Part shown: in pieces, positions 16,375-25,619 of the stretch | Position numbering within the stretch: the first letter of the stretch is position 1 | How the letters are laid out: every line of letters begins with the position of its first letter | Assembly: GCF_900113545.1 (NCBI RefSeq) | Contig: NZ_FOPS01000007.1 | Location: forward strand, 48,951 to 112,950 | Reading direction: 5' to 3' | Source of the DNA: Neisseria elongata subsp. elongata | GTDB taxonomy: Bacteria; Pseudomonadota; Gammaproteobacteria; Burkholderiales; Neisseriaceae | Length of the DNA: 64,000 nt | Translations under genes and position numbers: made by a program | Notes under the pieces: model-generated | The model's input: the letters and a program-made list of their open reading frames with translations, nothing else | What the model was told of the DNA's origin: nothing | Database searches by the model: none

Positions 16375-17928
16375 ATGAAGAAAAAGCTGATTGCCGCATC
16401 TGCGGGCGTGGTGGCGTCGGGCGCCTTGTTTTTCGGAGGTGCGCCTTATTATTTCGGCGGGCAGGCCGAGCAGGTGTTGGCAGACCAATACCGCCTGCTG
16501 CAGGAAAACGGTTTCCTCACCGTCGAATCGCGCCGTTACGAGCGCGGCTGGTTCGAATCGACGGAAACTTTGGAAGTCAGGCTGAAGCCGTCATTGCTGA
16601 ACAATGCGGGCAATTATCTGCCCGATAATCTGAAAACCGTGCTGTCCGAGCCGGTTACCGTCATCAACCATGTCAAACACGGCCCGTTTGCCGACGGCTT
16701 GCAGCCTGCCGCCGCACGGGTTGAAAGCGAATTCCGCTATAGCCCCGAAGCGGGAAAAGTGTTGAAACGCTTTTTCGGCGAACAAGCACCGGTAACGCTG
16801 ACCAATACCATCGGTTTGGGCGGAGGAGGCCGTCTGAACCTGTCCGTGCCCGCGTTTGATTATGAGGAATTGTCGGGCATCGCCCTGAATTGGAAAGGCT
16901 TGAGCGGAGAAACTTCCTACACTTCCGGATGGGCCAGCTTTAAAAGTAATTACCAAGCCCCGCTGCTGCACATCAAGCTTGCCGACAAGGGCGACATCCG
17001 GATGGAAAACCTGCAAATCGGCAGTGATACCTACGACAGCCCGAGCAAGCTGGCCGTCGGCAGCAGCAGTTTCAAATTGGACAAACTGTCGCTCCAATGG
17101 CAGGAAGGCATCGATTACAACATCAAATTGAACGAATTGGTGAATTTGGTAACCGATTTGCAAATCGGGGCGTTCATCAATCCCACCGGCACCGTGCCGC
17201 CGTCTAAAATCACCGTCAGCAAGCTGCAATTCGACACGCGCATGAACGAAGAGGGCGGCTGGGCGAATACCGAAGGCCGCTTCCGTTTCGACCGCCTGGC
17301 CTACGGCGACGAAAACTACGGCCCGCTGGACATCGATGTCGCGGCCGAACATCTGGAAGCGAAATCCCTGTTGGCCATCAAGCGGACAATGGCGGAAGTC
17401 GCTTCGAAAAACATGAGCGAGGACGAAATTCAAAAAGCCTTGCTCCATACCGCGCGCAACGAGGCTTCGGGTTTGTTTACCGGCAATCCGATTATCAAAG
17501 TCCGCGCATTCGATTTCACCCTGCCGAAGGGGAAAATCCATGCCGACGGCCAACTTTCTTTCAACGGCCTGAGCAAAGCCGATTTGGACGATGTCTCCCT
17601 GATGTTGAAAAAAACCCGGGCCGATTTCAAATTCGACCTGCCCGAGCCTTTGCTTGAAGACATGGCCGTCAGCCAGGCGCGCAGCCTGTTTACCGTCAAT
17701 CCAGAAGACGAGGCGGCCGGTACGGCGAGCATGGAAGACATCAACGAAACCTTGCGCCTGATGGTGAAAAGTACGGTCAATGTGATGGCCGACAACGGTT
17801 ATCTGACCTTGAAAGACGACAATGTCGCCACGCGGGTGGAGATTGCCCAAGGGCAGTTGAAGCTGAACGGCAAGGTGTTCGAATCCGAAGCCGAGCCTGA
17901 GTTTGACGACGAGGGTGCGGCACCATAG
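16375..17928 (+). CDS. YdgA-like DUF945 protein
   Basis: This is a 517-residue envelope protein. A hydrophobic N-terminus (MKKKLIAASAGVVASGALFF) acts as signal or anchor and is followed by AEQVLADQYRLLQENGFLTVESRRYERGWF, split here between the start YRLLQENG and the core RRYERGWFESTETL typical of DUF945/YdgA. The remainder is a large predominantly beta periplasmic domain. Its biochemical role is not established. The start is the ATG at 16375; an upstream TTG at 16363 is less likely. A strong hairpin terminator follows the stop. Confidence 0.88.
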   Translation: MKKKLIAASAGVVASGALFFGGAPYYFGGQAEQVLADQYRLLQENGFLTVESRRYERGWFESTETLEVRLKPSLLNNAGNYLPDNLKTVLSEPVTVINHVKHGPFADGLQPAAARVESEFRYSPEAGKVLKRFFGEQAPVTLTNTIGLGGGGRLNLSVPAFDYEELSGIALNWKGLSGETSYTSGWASFKSNYQAPLLHIKLADKGDIRMENLQIGSDTYDSPSKLAVGSSSFKLDKLSLQWQEGIDYNIKLNELVNLVTDLQIGAFINPTGTVPPSKITVSKLQFDTRMNEEGGWANTEGRFRFDRLAYGDENYGPLDIDVAAEHLEAKSLLAIKRTMAEVASKNMSEDEIQKALLHTARNEASGLFTGNPIIKVRAFDFTLPKGKIHADGQLSFNGLSKADLDDVSLMLKKTRADFKFDLPEPLLEDMAVSQARSLFTVNPEDEAAGTASMEDINETLRLMVKSTVNVMADNGYLTLKDDNVATRVEIAQGQLKLNGKVFESEAEPEFDDEGAAP

Positions 17929-17940
17929 CCGGTTTGGCGC

Positions 17941-17980
17941 AAAGAAAAGGCAGACCTGTCAAAAGGCCTGCCTTTTCTTT
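17941..17980. terminator. Bidirectional terminator between ydgA-like gene and hemF
   Basis: AAAGAAAAGGCAG and CTGCCTTTTCTTT form a perfect 13-bp inverted repeat with a 14-nt loop. A- and T-rich ends on both sides could serve both convergent genes. Confidence 0.8.
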
Positions 17981-18136
17981 GTCCGCCGTAGAGGCCGTCT
18001 GAAAAAATGTGGGGCGGCCATGAAACCGGGCAGCGGATGATTTCGCTTTTCCGCGCCGATGCGGAGTCTTTACCGGAAGGATGCCGTTCTCCGAGATGAC
18101 GGCATATCAAGCGCATTGCTTTGCCCGTTAAACGGC

Positions 18137-19048
18137 TCAGGCTTTCTCTGATTTGCCCAGCCAGTCGCGCGGTTTCAGATAATCCTGCAGCTTCGCCTCG
18201 TCGCTGCCTTCTTCGGGGCGGTAGCCGTATTCGAAGCGCACCAGCGGCGGCATCGACATCAGGATGCTTTCCGTGCGCCCGCCGCTTTGCAGGCCGAAGT
18301 GCGTGCCGCGGTCGAATACCAGGTTGAATTCGACATAACGGCCGCGGCGGTAAAGCTGAAACTGCCGTTCGCGTTCGCCGTAGGGCGTGTTTTTGCGGCG
18401 GGCGACGATGGGACGGTAGGCTTCGATATAGGCCTCGCCCGTTTCGCGGATAAAGTTCAGGCAGGTGGCGAAATCCCAGCGGTTCAAATCGTCGAAAAAC
18501 AAGCCGCCGACCCCGCGCGTTTCTTCGCGGTGTTTGAGATAGAAATAGCGGTCGCACCAGTCTTTGTATTCATCGTAGAGGCCGTCTGAAAAACGGTCGC
18601 ACAAGTTTTTTGCCGTTTGATGCCAGTGCACGATGTCTTCGTCGAAAGGGTAAAACGGCGTCAGGTCGAAGCCGCCGCCGAACCACCACACCGGTTCGGC
18701 ATCTTTTGGATAGGCAATGAAACAGCGCACATTGGCGTGGCTGGTCGGCACATAAGGGTTGCGCGGATGGATGACCAGCGACACGCCCATCGCTTCAAAT
18801 GCCGCTCCGGCCAGCTCGGGGCGGTGCGCCGTGGCGGCGGCGGGCATGGACGCACCTTTCACATGCGAAAAATTCACGCCCGCCTGTTCGAACACCGCGC
18901 CCTGTTTCAATACGCGGCTTTCGCCGCTTCCCAAATGGCTCTGCCAATGGTCGGCAACGAATGCCGCGCCGTCTTCCTCCGCTTCCAATGCGGCACAAAT
19001 GTTGTCCTGCAACTGCCGCAATACCGCCAAAACGTCCAAAGTATCCAT
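18137..19048 (-). CDS. hemF: Oxygen-dependent coproporphyrinogen III oxidase
   Basis: This enzyme decarboxylates coproporphyrinogen III to protoporphyrinogen IX in aerobic haem synthesis. The 303-residue form starts at the ATG at 19048 behind GGAGAGG. Signatures include [40 protein letters not shown] and the C-terminal [12 protein letters not shown]. An in-frame DUS encodes [10 protein letters not shown] in a surface region. A TATACT hexamer upstream on the minus strand could be its -10 element, in the gap shared with argS. Confidence 0.96.
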   Translation of the reverse strand: MDTLDVLAVLRQLQDNICAALEAEEDGAAFVADHWQSHLGSGESRVLKQGAVFEQAGVNFSHVKGASMPAAATAHRPELAGAAFEAMGVSLVIHPRNPYVPTSHANVRCFIAYPKDAEPVWWFGGGFDLTPFYPFDEDIVHWHQTAKNLCDRFSDGLYDEYKDWCDRYFYLKHREETRGVGGLFFDDLNRWDFATCLNFIRETGEAYIEAYRPIVARRKNTPYGERERQFQLYRRGRYVEFNLVFDRGTHFGLQSGGRTESILMSMPPLVRFEYGYRPEEGSDEAKLQDYLKPRDWLGKSEKA

Positions 19049-19089
19049 TTCCTCTCCTGATGATGTCATATCGATGGCCGACAGTATAA

Positions 19090-20961
<1,872 letters not shown>

Positions 20962-20966
20962 ATGAA

Positions 20967-20999
20967 AAGGCCGTCTGAAAACTGTTTTTCAGACGGCCT
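20967..20999. terminator. Inverted DUS pair after argS
   Basis: A DUS and its complement with a short loop lie six bases after the argS stop. Confidence 0.7.
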
Positions 21000-21058
21000 C
21001 CGTTTATCGGCTTCCTTCCGCCTGCCGTCTTTTCAAACCTTTTATCGGAGTGAAAAAC

Positions 21059-21538
21059 ATGAAACGCCTGCCGGCCATCTTTGCCGCCTTATTGCTCCTT
21101 ACCTCCTGCCGGGAAAGTCCCGCCATGCCCGATAACCGACCCGCTTCCCAAGAATATCCACCAACGGCTTCCGATGCCGTGCCGACCAATGAAGAATTGT
21201 TGGCCTATGCCGAAGAACACTTGGCCGTCTACCGTTATCACGATGCCGCCGCGTGGGCATATGAACTGAAACGGCGGGGCATCACCCTCCCGCCACGCCT
21301 GCAACAAGTATTGGACGAAGAACGCTACGATCCCGATGCCCCCGTGTCCACCGGCAGTATCTACCACCTCCGGCCGCAGCAAATCGACCTGCTGCGGGAG
21401 AAAGCGGAAAACGGCGACACGGCCGCCGCCGAACGGCTGTGGCGATATTACAGACTCTCTGCGGAACAAACGCCCGAGAATAAACGGCAGGCCGACTATT
21501 GGGATGCCAAAGCCGGCGGAGGCAGTCAGCCGAAGTAG
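21059..21538 (+). CDS. Small putative lipoprotein, 159 aa
   Basis: The signal peptide MKRLPAIFAALLLLTSC gives a lipidated Cys17, followed by a Pro-rich spacer and a helical domain. Segments such as EELLAYAEEHLAVYRYHDAAAWAYELKRRG, here about residues 50-78, and EKAENGDTAAAERLWRYYRLS (about 118-138) resemble TPR or Sel1-like helices. The GGAG ribosome site at 21046-21049 decides the start. I cannot assign a function. Confidence 0.75.
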   Translation: MKRLPAIFAALLLLTSCRESPAMPDNRPASQEYPPTASDAVPTNEELLAYAEEHLAVYRYHDAAAWAYELKRRGITLPPRLQQVLDEERYDPDAPVSTGSIYHLRPQQIDLLREKAENGDTAAAERLWRYYRLSAEQTPENKRQADYWDAKAGGGSQPK

Positions 21539-21670
21539 GTTTGGCGGCAATGCGGGACAATGGCTGCGGCGGCGGATTGGTAGGGTAGTCGGACGGCATG
21601 GATGCGGTGTTTTGGCTTGAAACGGATTGCCGGCTGTCGTTTTTCCCTTACCGCTTCGCTTGAATCAAGA

Positions 21671-21699
21671 AAGGCCGTCTGAAAGTTTCAGACGGCCTC
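21671..21699. terminator. Inverted DUS pair between convergent genes
   Basis: AAGGCCGTCTGAAA and its complement meet almost without a loop. It could terminate both the lipoprotein gene and tatD. Confidence 0.65.
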
Positions 21700-21725
21700 T
21701 GAATTTGCCTGTTTGTTTGTCGCGG

Positions 21726-22499
21726 TTATTGCGGGCGGGGGATTTTGTCGAATAGTTTGAAAAAATTGTCGGTGGTGGCGGCGGCGATGTTTTCCAAGCT
21801 GTCGCCGCGCAGTTGGGCGACAAATTCTGCGGTATGGCGGACGTAGGCCGGTTCGTTCGGTTTGCCGCGTTTGGGAACGGGGGCGAGGAAGGGGGCGTCG
21901 GTCTCCACCAGTATTCTGTCGAGCGGGACGTATTGTGCGGCTTCCTGAATGCTTTGGGCGTTTTTGAAGGTAACGATGCCGGAGAAGGAGATGTAGAAGC
22001 CCAAATCCAAGGCCAGTTTGGCCACGCGCACGTCTTCGGTGAAACAGTGGATGACGCCGCCGTGCGCGCGGTGTTCGCGCAGCATCCGCATGGTGTCGTC
22101 GGCCGCGTCGCGGGTGTGGACGATGAGCGGCAGGCCGCTTTCGTTGGCGGCGAGGATGTGGTTGGCGAAGCGGCGGTGCTGCCATGCCAAATCGCCTTTG
22201 CACCAGTGGTAGTCGAGGCCGGTTTCGCCGATGGCGACGACTTTGGGGTGGCGGGCGTGTGCCGTGAGTTCGTCCGTGCCGAATTCTTCCGCCTCAGGGT
22301 CGTCGGGGTGGATGCCGACGCTGGCGTAGATGTGCGCGTGTTGTTCGGCGATGGCCAAAACCTGGTCGAAGCTTTGCCTGCTGACGCTGACGGCGAGGGC
22401 GTGCGAAACTTGGTTGGCGGCCATGTTGGCGAATACTTCGGGCAGGCGGCCGGCCAGGCCGTCGAAGTTGAGGTGGCAGTGTGAGTCTATCAGTTGCAT
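21726..22499 (-). CDS. TatD-family metal-dependent hydrolase
   Basis: This 257-residue TIM-barrel hydrolase has the metal site HCH (His7, His9), VVAIGETGLDYHW with a bridging Glu, PLIVHTRDA, GVIHCFTED and VETDAPFLAP. The family (TatD, YcfH) has 3' exonuclease or endonuclease activity on DNA and may act in repair; individual substrates are uncertain. It is the third gene of holB-pilZ-tatD, an order seen in many proteobacteria, but a DUS hairpin separates it from pilZ. Confidence 0.93.
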   Translation of the reverse strand: MQLIDSHCHLNFDGLAGRLPEVFANMAANQVSHALAVSVSRQSFDQVLAIAEQHAHIYASVGIHPDDPEAEEFGTDELTAHARHPKVVAIGETGLDYHWCKGDLAWQHRRFANHILAANESGLPLIVHTRDAADDTMRMLREHRAHGGVIHCFTEDVRVAKLALDLGFYISFSGIVTFKNAQSIQEAAQYVPLDRILVETDAPFLAPVPKRGKPNEPAYVRHTAEFVAQLRGDSLENIAAATTDNFFKLFDKIPRPQ

Positions 22500-22521
22500 G
22501 TGTGTGGTTTTTGTAAGGGGT

Positions 22522-22555
22522 GAGGCCGTCTGAAAAACAGTTTTCAGACGGCCTC
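22522..22555. terminator. Inverted DUS pair between pilZ and tatD
   Basis: A 14-bp DUS stem with a short loop lies 12 bases after the pilZ stop and may attenuate reading into tatD. Confidence 0.6.
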
Positions 22556-22566
22556 ATGCCGGTTGG

Positions 22567-22953
22567 TTAAAGTGTGAATGTGGCGCGCTCGCTTCTGAGT
22601 GCGGTGCCCAGTTGTTTTTCAATCATGTTTTTGATGTTAATGCAAATTTCGTCTTTGCCGAAAGCCACGCCTATGCCTTTGGGTCGCACGGCGGTGGATA
22701 TTGCGAAGTTAATCCAGGCGACGTTGGTGCGCAGGAATTTTTTTTCTTGGCTGTTGCCCAAGGAAAGCGCCAACAGGACTTCGTCTCCGAGGGAGAATTT
22801 GTCGTTGGTGGCAATGAAGAGGCCGCCGTGTTCGAGGAAGGGCATGTAACAGTTGTAAAGCGATTGCCGGTCGGGGATGTGGAGGTTCATCATTTTTGCC
22901 GGAATCGGGATGTCGGCGGGTTTGTTGAAGTCGTAATCAATGGTTGAAGACAT
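22567..22953 (-). CDS. pilZ: Type IV pilus biogenesis protein PilZ
   Basis: This 128-residue single-domain PilZ protein contains PAKMMNLHIPDRQSLYNCYM, EHGGLFIATNDKFSLGDEV and RPKGIGVAFGKDE. The RxxxR motif that binds cyclic-di-GMP is absent, as in the PilZ proteins needed for type IV pilus assembly through the PilB/FimX machinery. It starts 11 bases after holB, a pairing conserved across beta- and gammaproteobacteria. Confidence 0.92.
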   Translation of the reverse strand: MSSTIDYDFNKPADIPIPAKMMNLHIPDRQSLYNCYMPFLEHGGLFIATNDKFSLGDEVLLALSLGNSQEKKFLRTNVAWINFAISTAVRPKGIGVAFGKDEICINIKNMIEKQLGTALRSERATFTL

Positions 22954-22964
22954 ATGTCGGTTTC

Positions 22965-23942
22965 CTATTTGTTCTGCCAGAAGTGCAGGTATTCGGTGAG
23001 CAGGTATTCGAGTTGCATTTTAACACTTAATGTATGGCGGCCGTAAGGGATGAGTTCGTTCAGACGGCCGTTTAGCCGGAATAGGGCGGCAGGTGTGGTG
23101 CGTCCGGCGACTGCGGCCGATTGTTCGCGGCTGGCGGGATAGTAGAGCGGAGGCATGTTTTGTTGTGCCAATCCGATGTCGAGCAGCCATTTTTGCAGCC
23201 AGTCGAGAAAAACGGCCAGCGGCTGTTTTTGTTTGTCGAAGGCGGTGGCGTAGTCGAGTACGGCCAGCAGGCGGGGGGCGGCCAAAAGTTGCAGCAGTTC
23301 CCCGCGCAGGGCGGTTTGGCCGGGGTCTTCGTCAAAGAGCGGTGCGCCGCTGTGGAAGGCCAGCAGTTCTTCGGCGTGGGCCGGGTGTTGTTGGCGGACG
23401 TATTCCAGTGCGGTTTGCCGGTCGGGGGCGGAAAGCACCATTTGGCGGCAGCGGCTTTTGATGGTGGGTAGCAGGCGATCGTGGTCGTGGGAAACCAGCA
23501 GGAATGAGACGTCGGCCGGCGGTTCTTCCAGTATTTTCAGCAGGCCGTTGGCTGCCTGGGTGTTCATGCTTTCGGCCGGATGGATGAGGACGACGCGTTT
23601 GCCGCCGCGAACGGAGGTCAGTTGGATGTGTTCGATCAGGCCGCGTACGGCATCGATTTTGATTTGCAGCAGTTTGCGGCCGACGGTTTCGCCTTCGGGT
23701 ATTTCGGGGGTGAGTTCGTAGAAGTCGGGGTGGCTGTTTTGGGCGAACAGGTGGCAGGAGGGGCATTGCCCGCAGGGTTGGCGGTCTGCCGTTGCTTGTT
23801 CGCACAGCAGTGTGGCGGCCAAATGGCGGGCGAAGGCGGTTTTGCCGGTATTTTCCCTGCCGGAAAAGAGCAGGGCGTGGGGCAGCTGCCGCCAGTGGGC
23901 GGCAAGCTGTTGCCAGTCGGATTGATGCCAGGGATAGATCAT
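22965..23942 (-). CDS. holB: DNA polymerase III delta' subunit
   Basis: This 325-residue clamp-loader subunit has a P-loop at residues 28-35 (GRENTGKT) and a zinc site made by Cys47, Cys57, Cys60 and Cys63. Further AAA+ blocks are GGKRVVLIHPAESM, ANGLLKILEEPP (sensor region) and LLPTIKSRCRQM. It helps load the sliding clamp in the replisome. It heads the holB-pilZ-tatD cluster; tmk is not adjacent here. Confidence 0.94.
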   Translation of the reverse strand: MIYPWHQSDWQQLAAHWRQLPHALLFSGRENTGKTAFARHLAATLLCEQATADRQPCGQCPSCHLFAQNSHPDFYELTPEIPEGETVGRKLLQIKIDAVRGLIEHIQLTSVRGGKRVVLIHPAESMNTQAANGLLKILEEPPADVSFLLVSHDHDRLLPTIKSRCRQMVLSAPDRQTALEYVRQQHPAHAEELLAFHSGAPLFDEDPGQTALRGELLQLLAAPRLLAVLDYATAFDKQKQPLAVFLDWLQKWLLDIGLAQQNMPPLYYPASREQSAAVAGRTTPAALFRLNGRLNELIPYGRHTLSVKMQLEYLLTEYLHFWQNK

Positions 23943-24020
23943 GTGCGGGAGGGGGTTGTTCGGACGGGCGCATTATATAGCCGCACCCGTTTTTGCAACA
24001 GTGGCCGTCTGAAAGAGTGA

Positions 24021-24062
24021 AAAGGCCGTCTGAAAACATTTTTTGGTTTTCAGACGGCCTTT
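24021..24062. terminator. Inverted DUS pair after bfd
   Basis: AAAAGGCCGTCTGAAAA and its complement surround a short T-rich loop. It follows the bfd stop on the minus strand. Confidence 0.7.
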
Positions 24063-24074
24063 GATGTCGTGAGG

Positions 24075-24281
24075 TTAGTTGCCGATGTTGATGCCGGCGG
24101 TTACGGAGCTGTTTTGCTGATTGTTGCCGGCAGTCAGGAAGGAGGAGGCCAAATCTTTGCAGCAACCGCAGCATGTGGCAACGCCCAGCTGTGCCTGCAG
24201 GTCGCTCAAGGTGGAAGCGCCGGCCGATACGGTTTCTTTGATTTGGTGATCGGTAATCGCGTTGCAGATGCATACAAACAT
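24075..24281 (-). CDS. bfd: Bacterioferritin-associated ferredoxin
   Basis: This 68-residue 2Fe-2S protein has the Bfd cluster motif C-x-C near the start (Cys4, Cys6) and C-x2-C (Cys38, Cys41), with extra cysteines at 37 and 40. In other bacteria Bfd reduces bacterioferritin to release stored iron and is induced by iron limitation. The AT-rich upstream stretch (24310-24350) has TATAAATGCAAATGC-like half sites that could include a degenerate Fur box, but the match is weak. No bacterioferritin gene is in the window. Confidence 0.9.
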   Translation of the reverse strand: MFVCICNAITDHQIKETVSAGASTLSDLQAQLGVATCCGCCKDLASSFLTAGNNQQNSSVTAGINIGN

Positions 24282-24398
24282 GATCGTAATTCCTTCCCTG
24301 AGAGGTTTGTTAAATAGGATTCAATAGTGTTCGCAAATATAAATGCAAATGCTTCGTAATGCAAGCGCAAAATACGGAGTGCGGGCAAGGGGTTGTTT

Positions 24399-24800
24399 TC
24401 AGACGGCCGGGTGGTGGAGCAGGCGGACGAGGGACAGCCCTCCTGCAGTGAAAAGCAGCGAGCCGCCAAGGTGCAACAGGATGGTCAGTACGGCGGCGGA
24501 ATAGCGTTGTTGTTGCAGCATGGCAACGATTTCGAGTGAAAAACCGGAAAAGGTGGTCAGGCTGCCGAGCAGGCCGGTGATCAGCCACAATTTCCAATAC
24601 GGCGGCAGGTCCGGCAGGCTGTCGGCCAAACCGGCCGCCAAACCGATAAGCAGCGCGCCTATCCAGTTGGCCGACAGTGTGGCGCGGGAAAACGGCTGGT
24701 CCGGCGTGTCGAGCCAAAGGGCGAGCAGCCAGCGTGCGGCGGCACCGAATGCCGCGCCGCAAACTACTGCCGACAATGAGGCGAAAAAGGGAAGTTTCAT
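24399..24800 (-). CDS. crcB: CrcB/Fluc fluoride channel
   Basis: This 133-residue protein has four membrane spans. Conserved Fluc features are the N-terminal GAAARW region, a central WIGALLIGLAAG (canonical N replaced nearby) and GLLGSLTTFSGFSLE with the TTFS pore motif. Fluc channels work as antiparallel dimers that export fluoride. The ATG overlaps the stop of the upstream CbiM-like gene, so the two are translationally coupled. No fluoride riboswitch is evident. Confidence 0.93.
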   Translation of the reverse strand: MKLPFFASLSAVVCGAAFGAAARWLLALWLDTPDQPFSRATLSANWIGALLIGLAAGLADSLPDLPPYWKLWLITGLLGSLTTFSGFSLEIVAMLQQQRYSAAVLTILLHLGGSLLFTAGGLSLVRLLHHPAV

Positions 24801-25495
24801 GATTCAGACGGCCAAATGTTGTTTTGACGGCTCAAGTAGAAATCGTCGTCGAAAGTCAGCAGAAACTGGGGTTTGAGGGCGACGAAAATGGCGGTAAACA
24901 TGCCGGTCAGGAAGGCTTCTCCCCAGCTGATGAGGAAGAAAACGGGGAAAGCCTGCTGCCATAAATCCACGGCGGCAAAGACGGTGCTTTGCGAGAGCAG
25001 GGCGGTAATTGCCGCGCCGGTGGCCATCATGCCTGCGGCGGCGCAAAAGAAACCGTTGATAAAGATATACAGGAACAGATTGGGTGGAAGGAAACGGCGT
25101 ACGGCGTAACGCAGCAATTCCGCCACCGCCAATGCGGGCAGGGTGACGGCGAGGACATTGAGCGGGGCGGCCGCCAGATTCTGCGCACCGACCGTCAGCA
25201 GTATATGCGGCAGCATAAACAGGGCGGCCAGCCAAAATGCCGCTGCCGAACCTATCATCAGGCTGCCCAGTGCCACGCCGAGCAGGTGGTAGCGCAAACC
25301 GCCGAGCTGTCCGCCGTCCAAGCCTGCCCCCAACGACCAAAAGACGGCGAAAAAACACAGCAAAACACCGAACGCCTGCGGATTTTGCCGCCATGCCTTC
25401 AGTGCGGGTTTGGCGCACAACAGCAGGCAGGCGGGCAAAGCGATATAGGCGGCGTAGAGCCACGGCGTTTCAAACCATACGGTGAAGAAATCCAT
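24797..25495 (-). CDS. CbiM-like (COG3235-type) energy-coupling factor permease
   Basis: This is a 232-residue integral membrane protein with about seven spans, starting [14 protein letters not shown]. The C-terminal block [20 protein letters not shown] followed by [11 protein letters not shown] resembles CbiM-related permeases of ECF metal transporters. It lacks the N-terminal MHI metal-binding start of true CbiM, and no CbiN, CbiQ or CbiO gene is adjacent, so transport of cobalt or nickel is unproven. It overlaps crcB by four bases (ATGA). The chosen ATG at 25495 begins the conserved sequence; upstream in-frame codons overlap the ftsK promoter region. Confidence 0.8.
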   Translation of the reverse strand: MDFFTVWFETPWLYAAYIALPACLLLCAKPALKAWRQNPQAFGVLLCFFAVFWSLGAGLDGGQLGGLRYHLLGVALGSLMIGSAAAFWLAALFMLPHILLTVGAQNLAAAPLNVLAVTLPALAVAELLRYAVRRFLPPNLFLYIFINGFFCAAAGMMATGAAITALLSQSTVFAAVDLWQQAFPVFFLISWGEAFLTGMFTAIFVALKPQFLLTFDDDFYLSRQNNIWPSES

Positions 25496-25619
25496 AATCC
25501 GGCAATGTTTCAGACGAAAGCCGCACATTATATGGCAAACGGCGGAAAGTTTCTGTTTGCCGTCGAAACACGCTAAAATGGCGGCTTTACGCATTCTTAC
25601 GGAAAGCCGTCCGGAATTT

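Noticed and set aside
16552..16570. GGTTCGAATC resembling a tRNA T-loop
   Set aside because: It lies inside the ydgA-like coding sequence and no acceptor or anticodon arms surround it.
24282..24398. Fur box upstream of bfd
   Set aside because: Only scattered AT-rich half sites were found, not a convincing 19-bp Fur site, so it is mentioned but not annotated.
24801..25000. Fluoride riboswitch for crcB
   Set aside because: crcB starts inside the upstream gene and no crcB-motif structure is visible.
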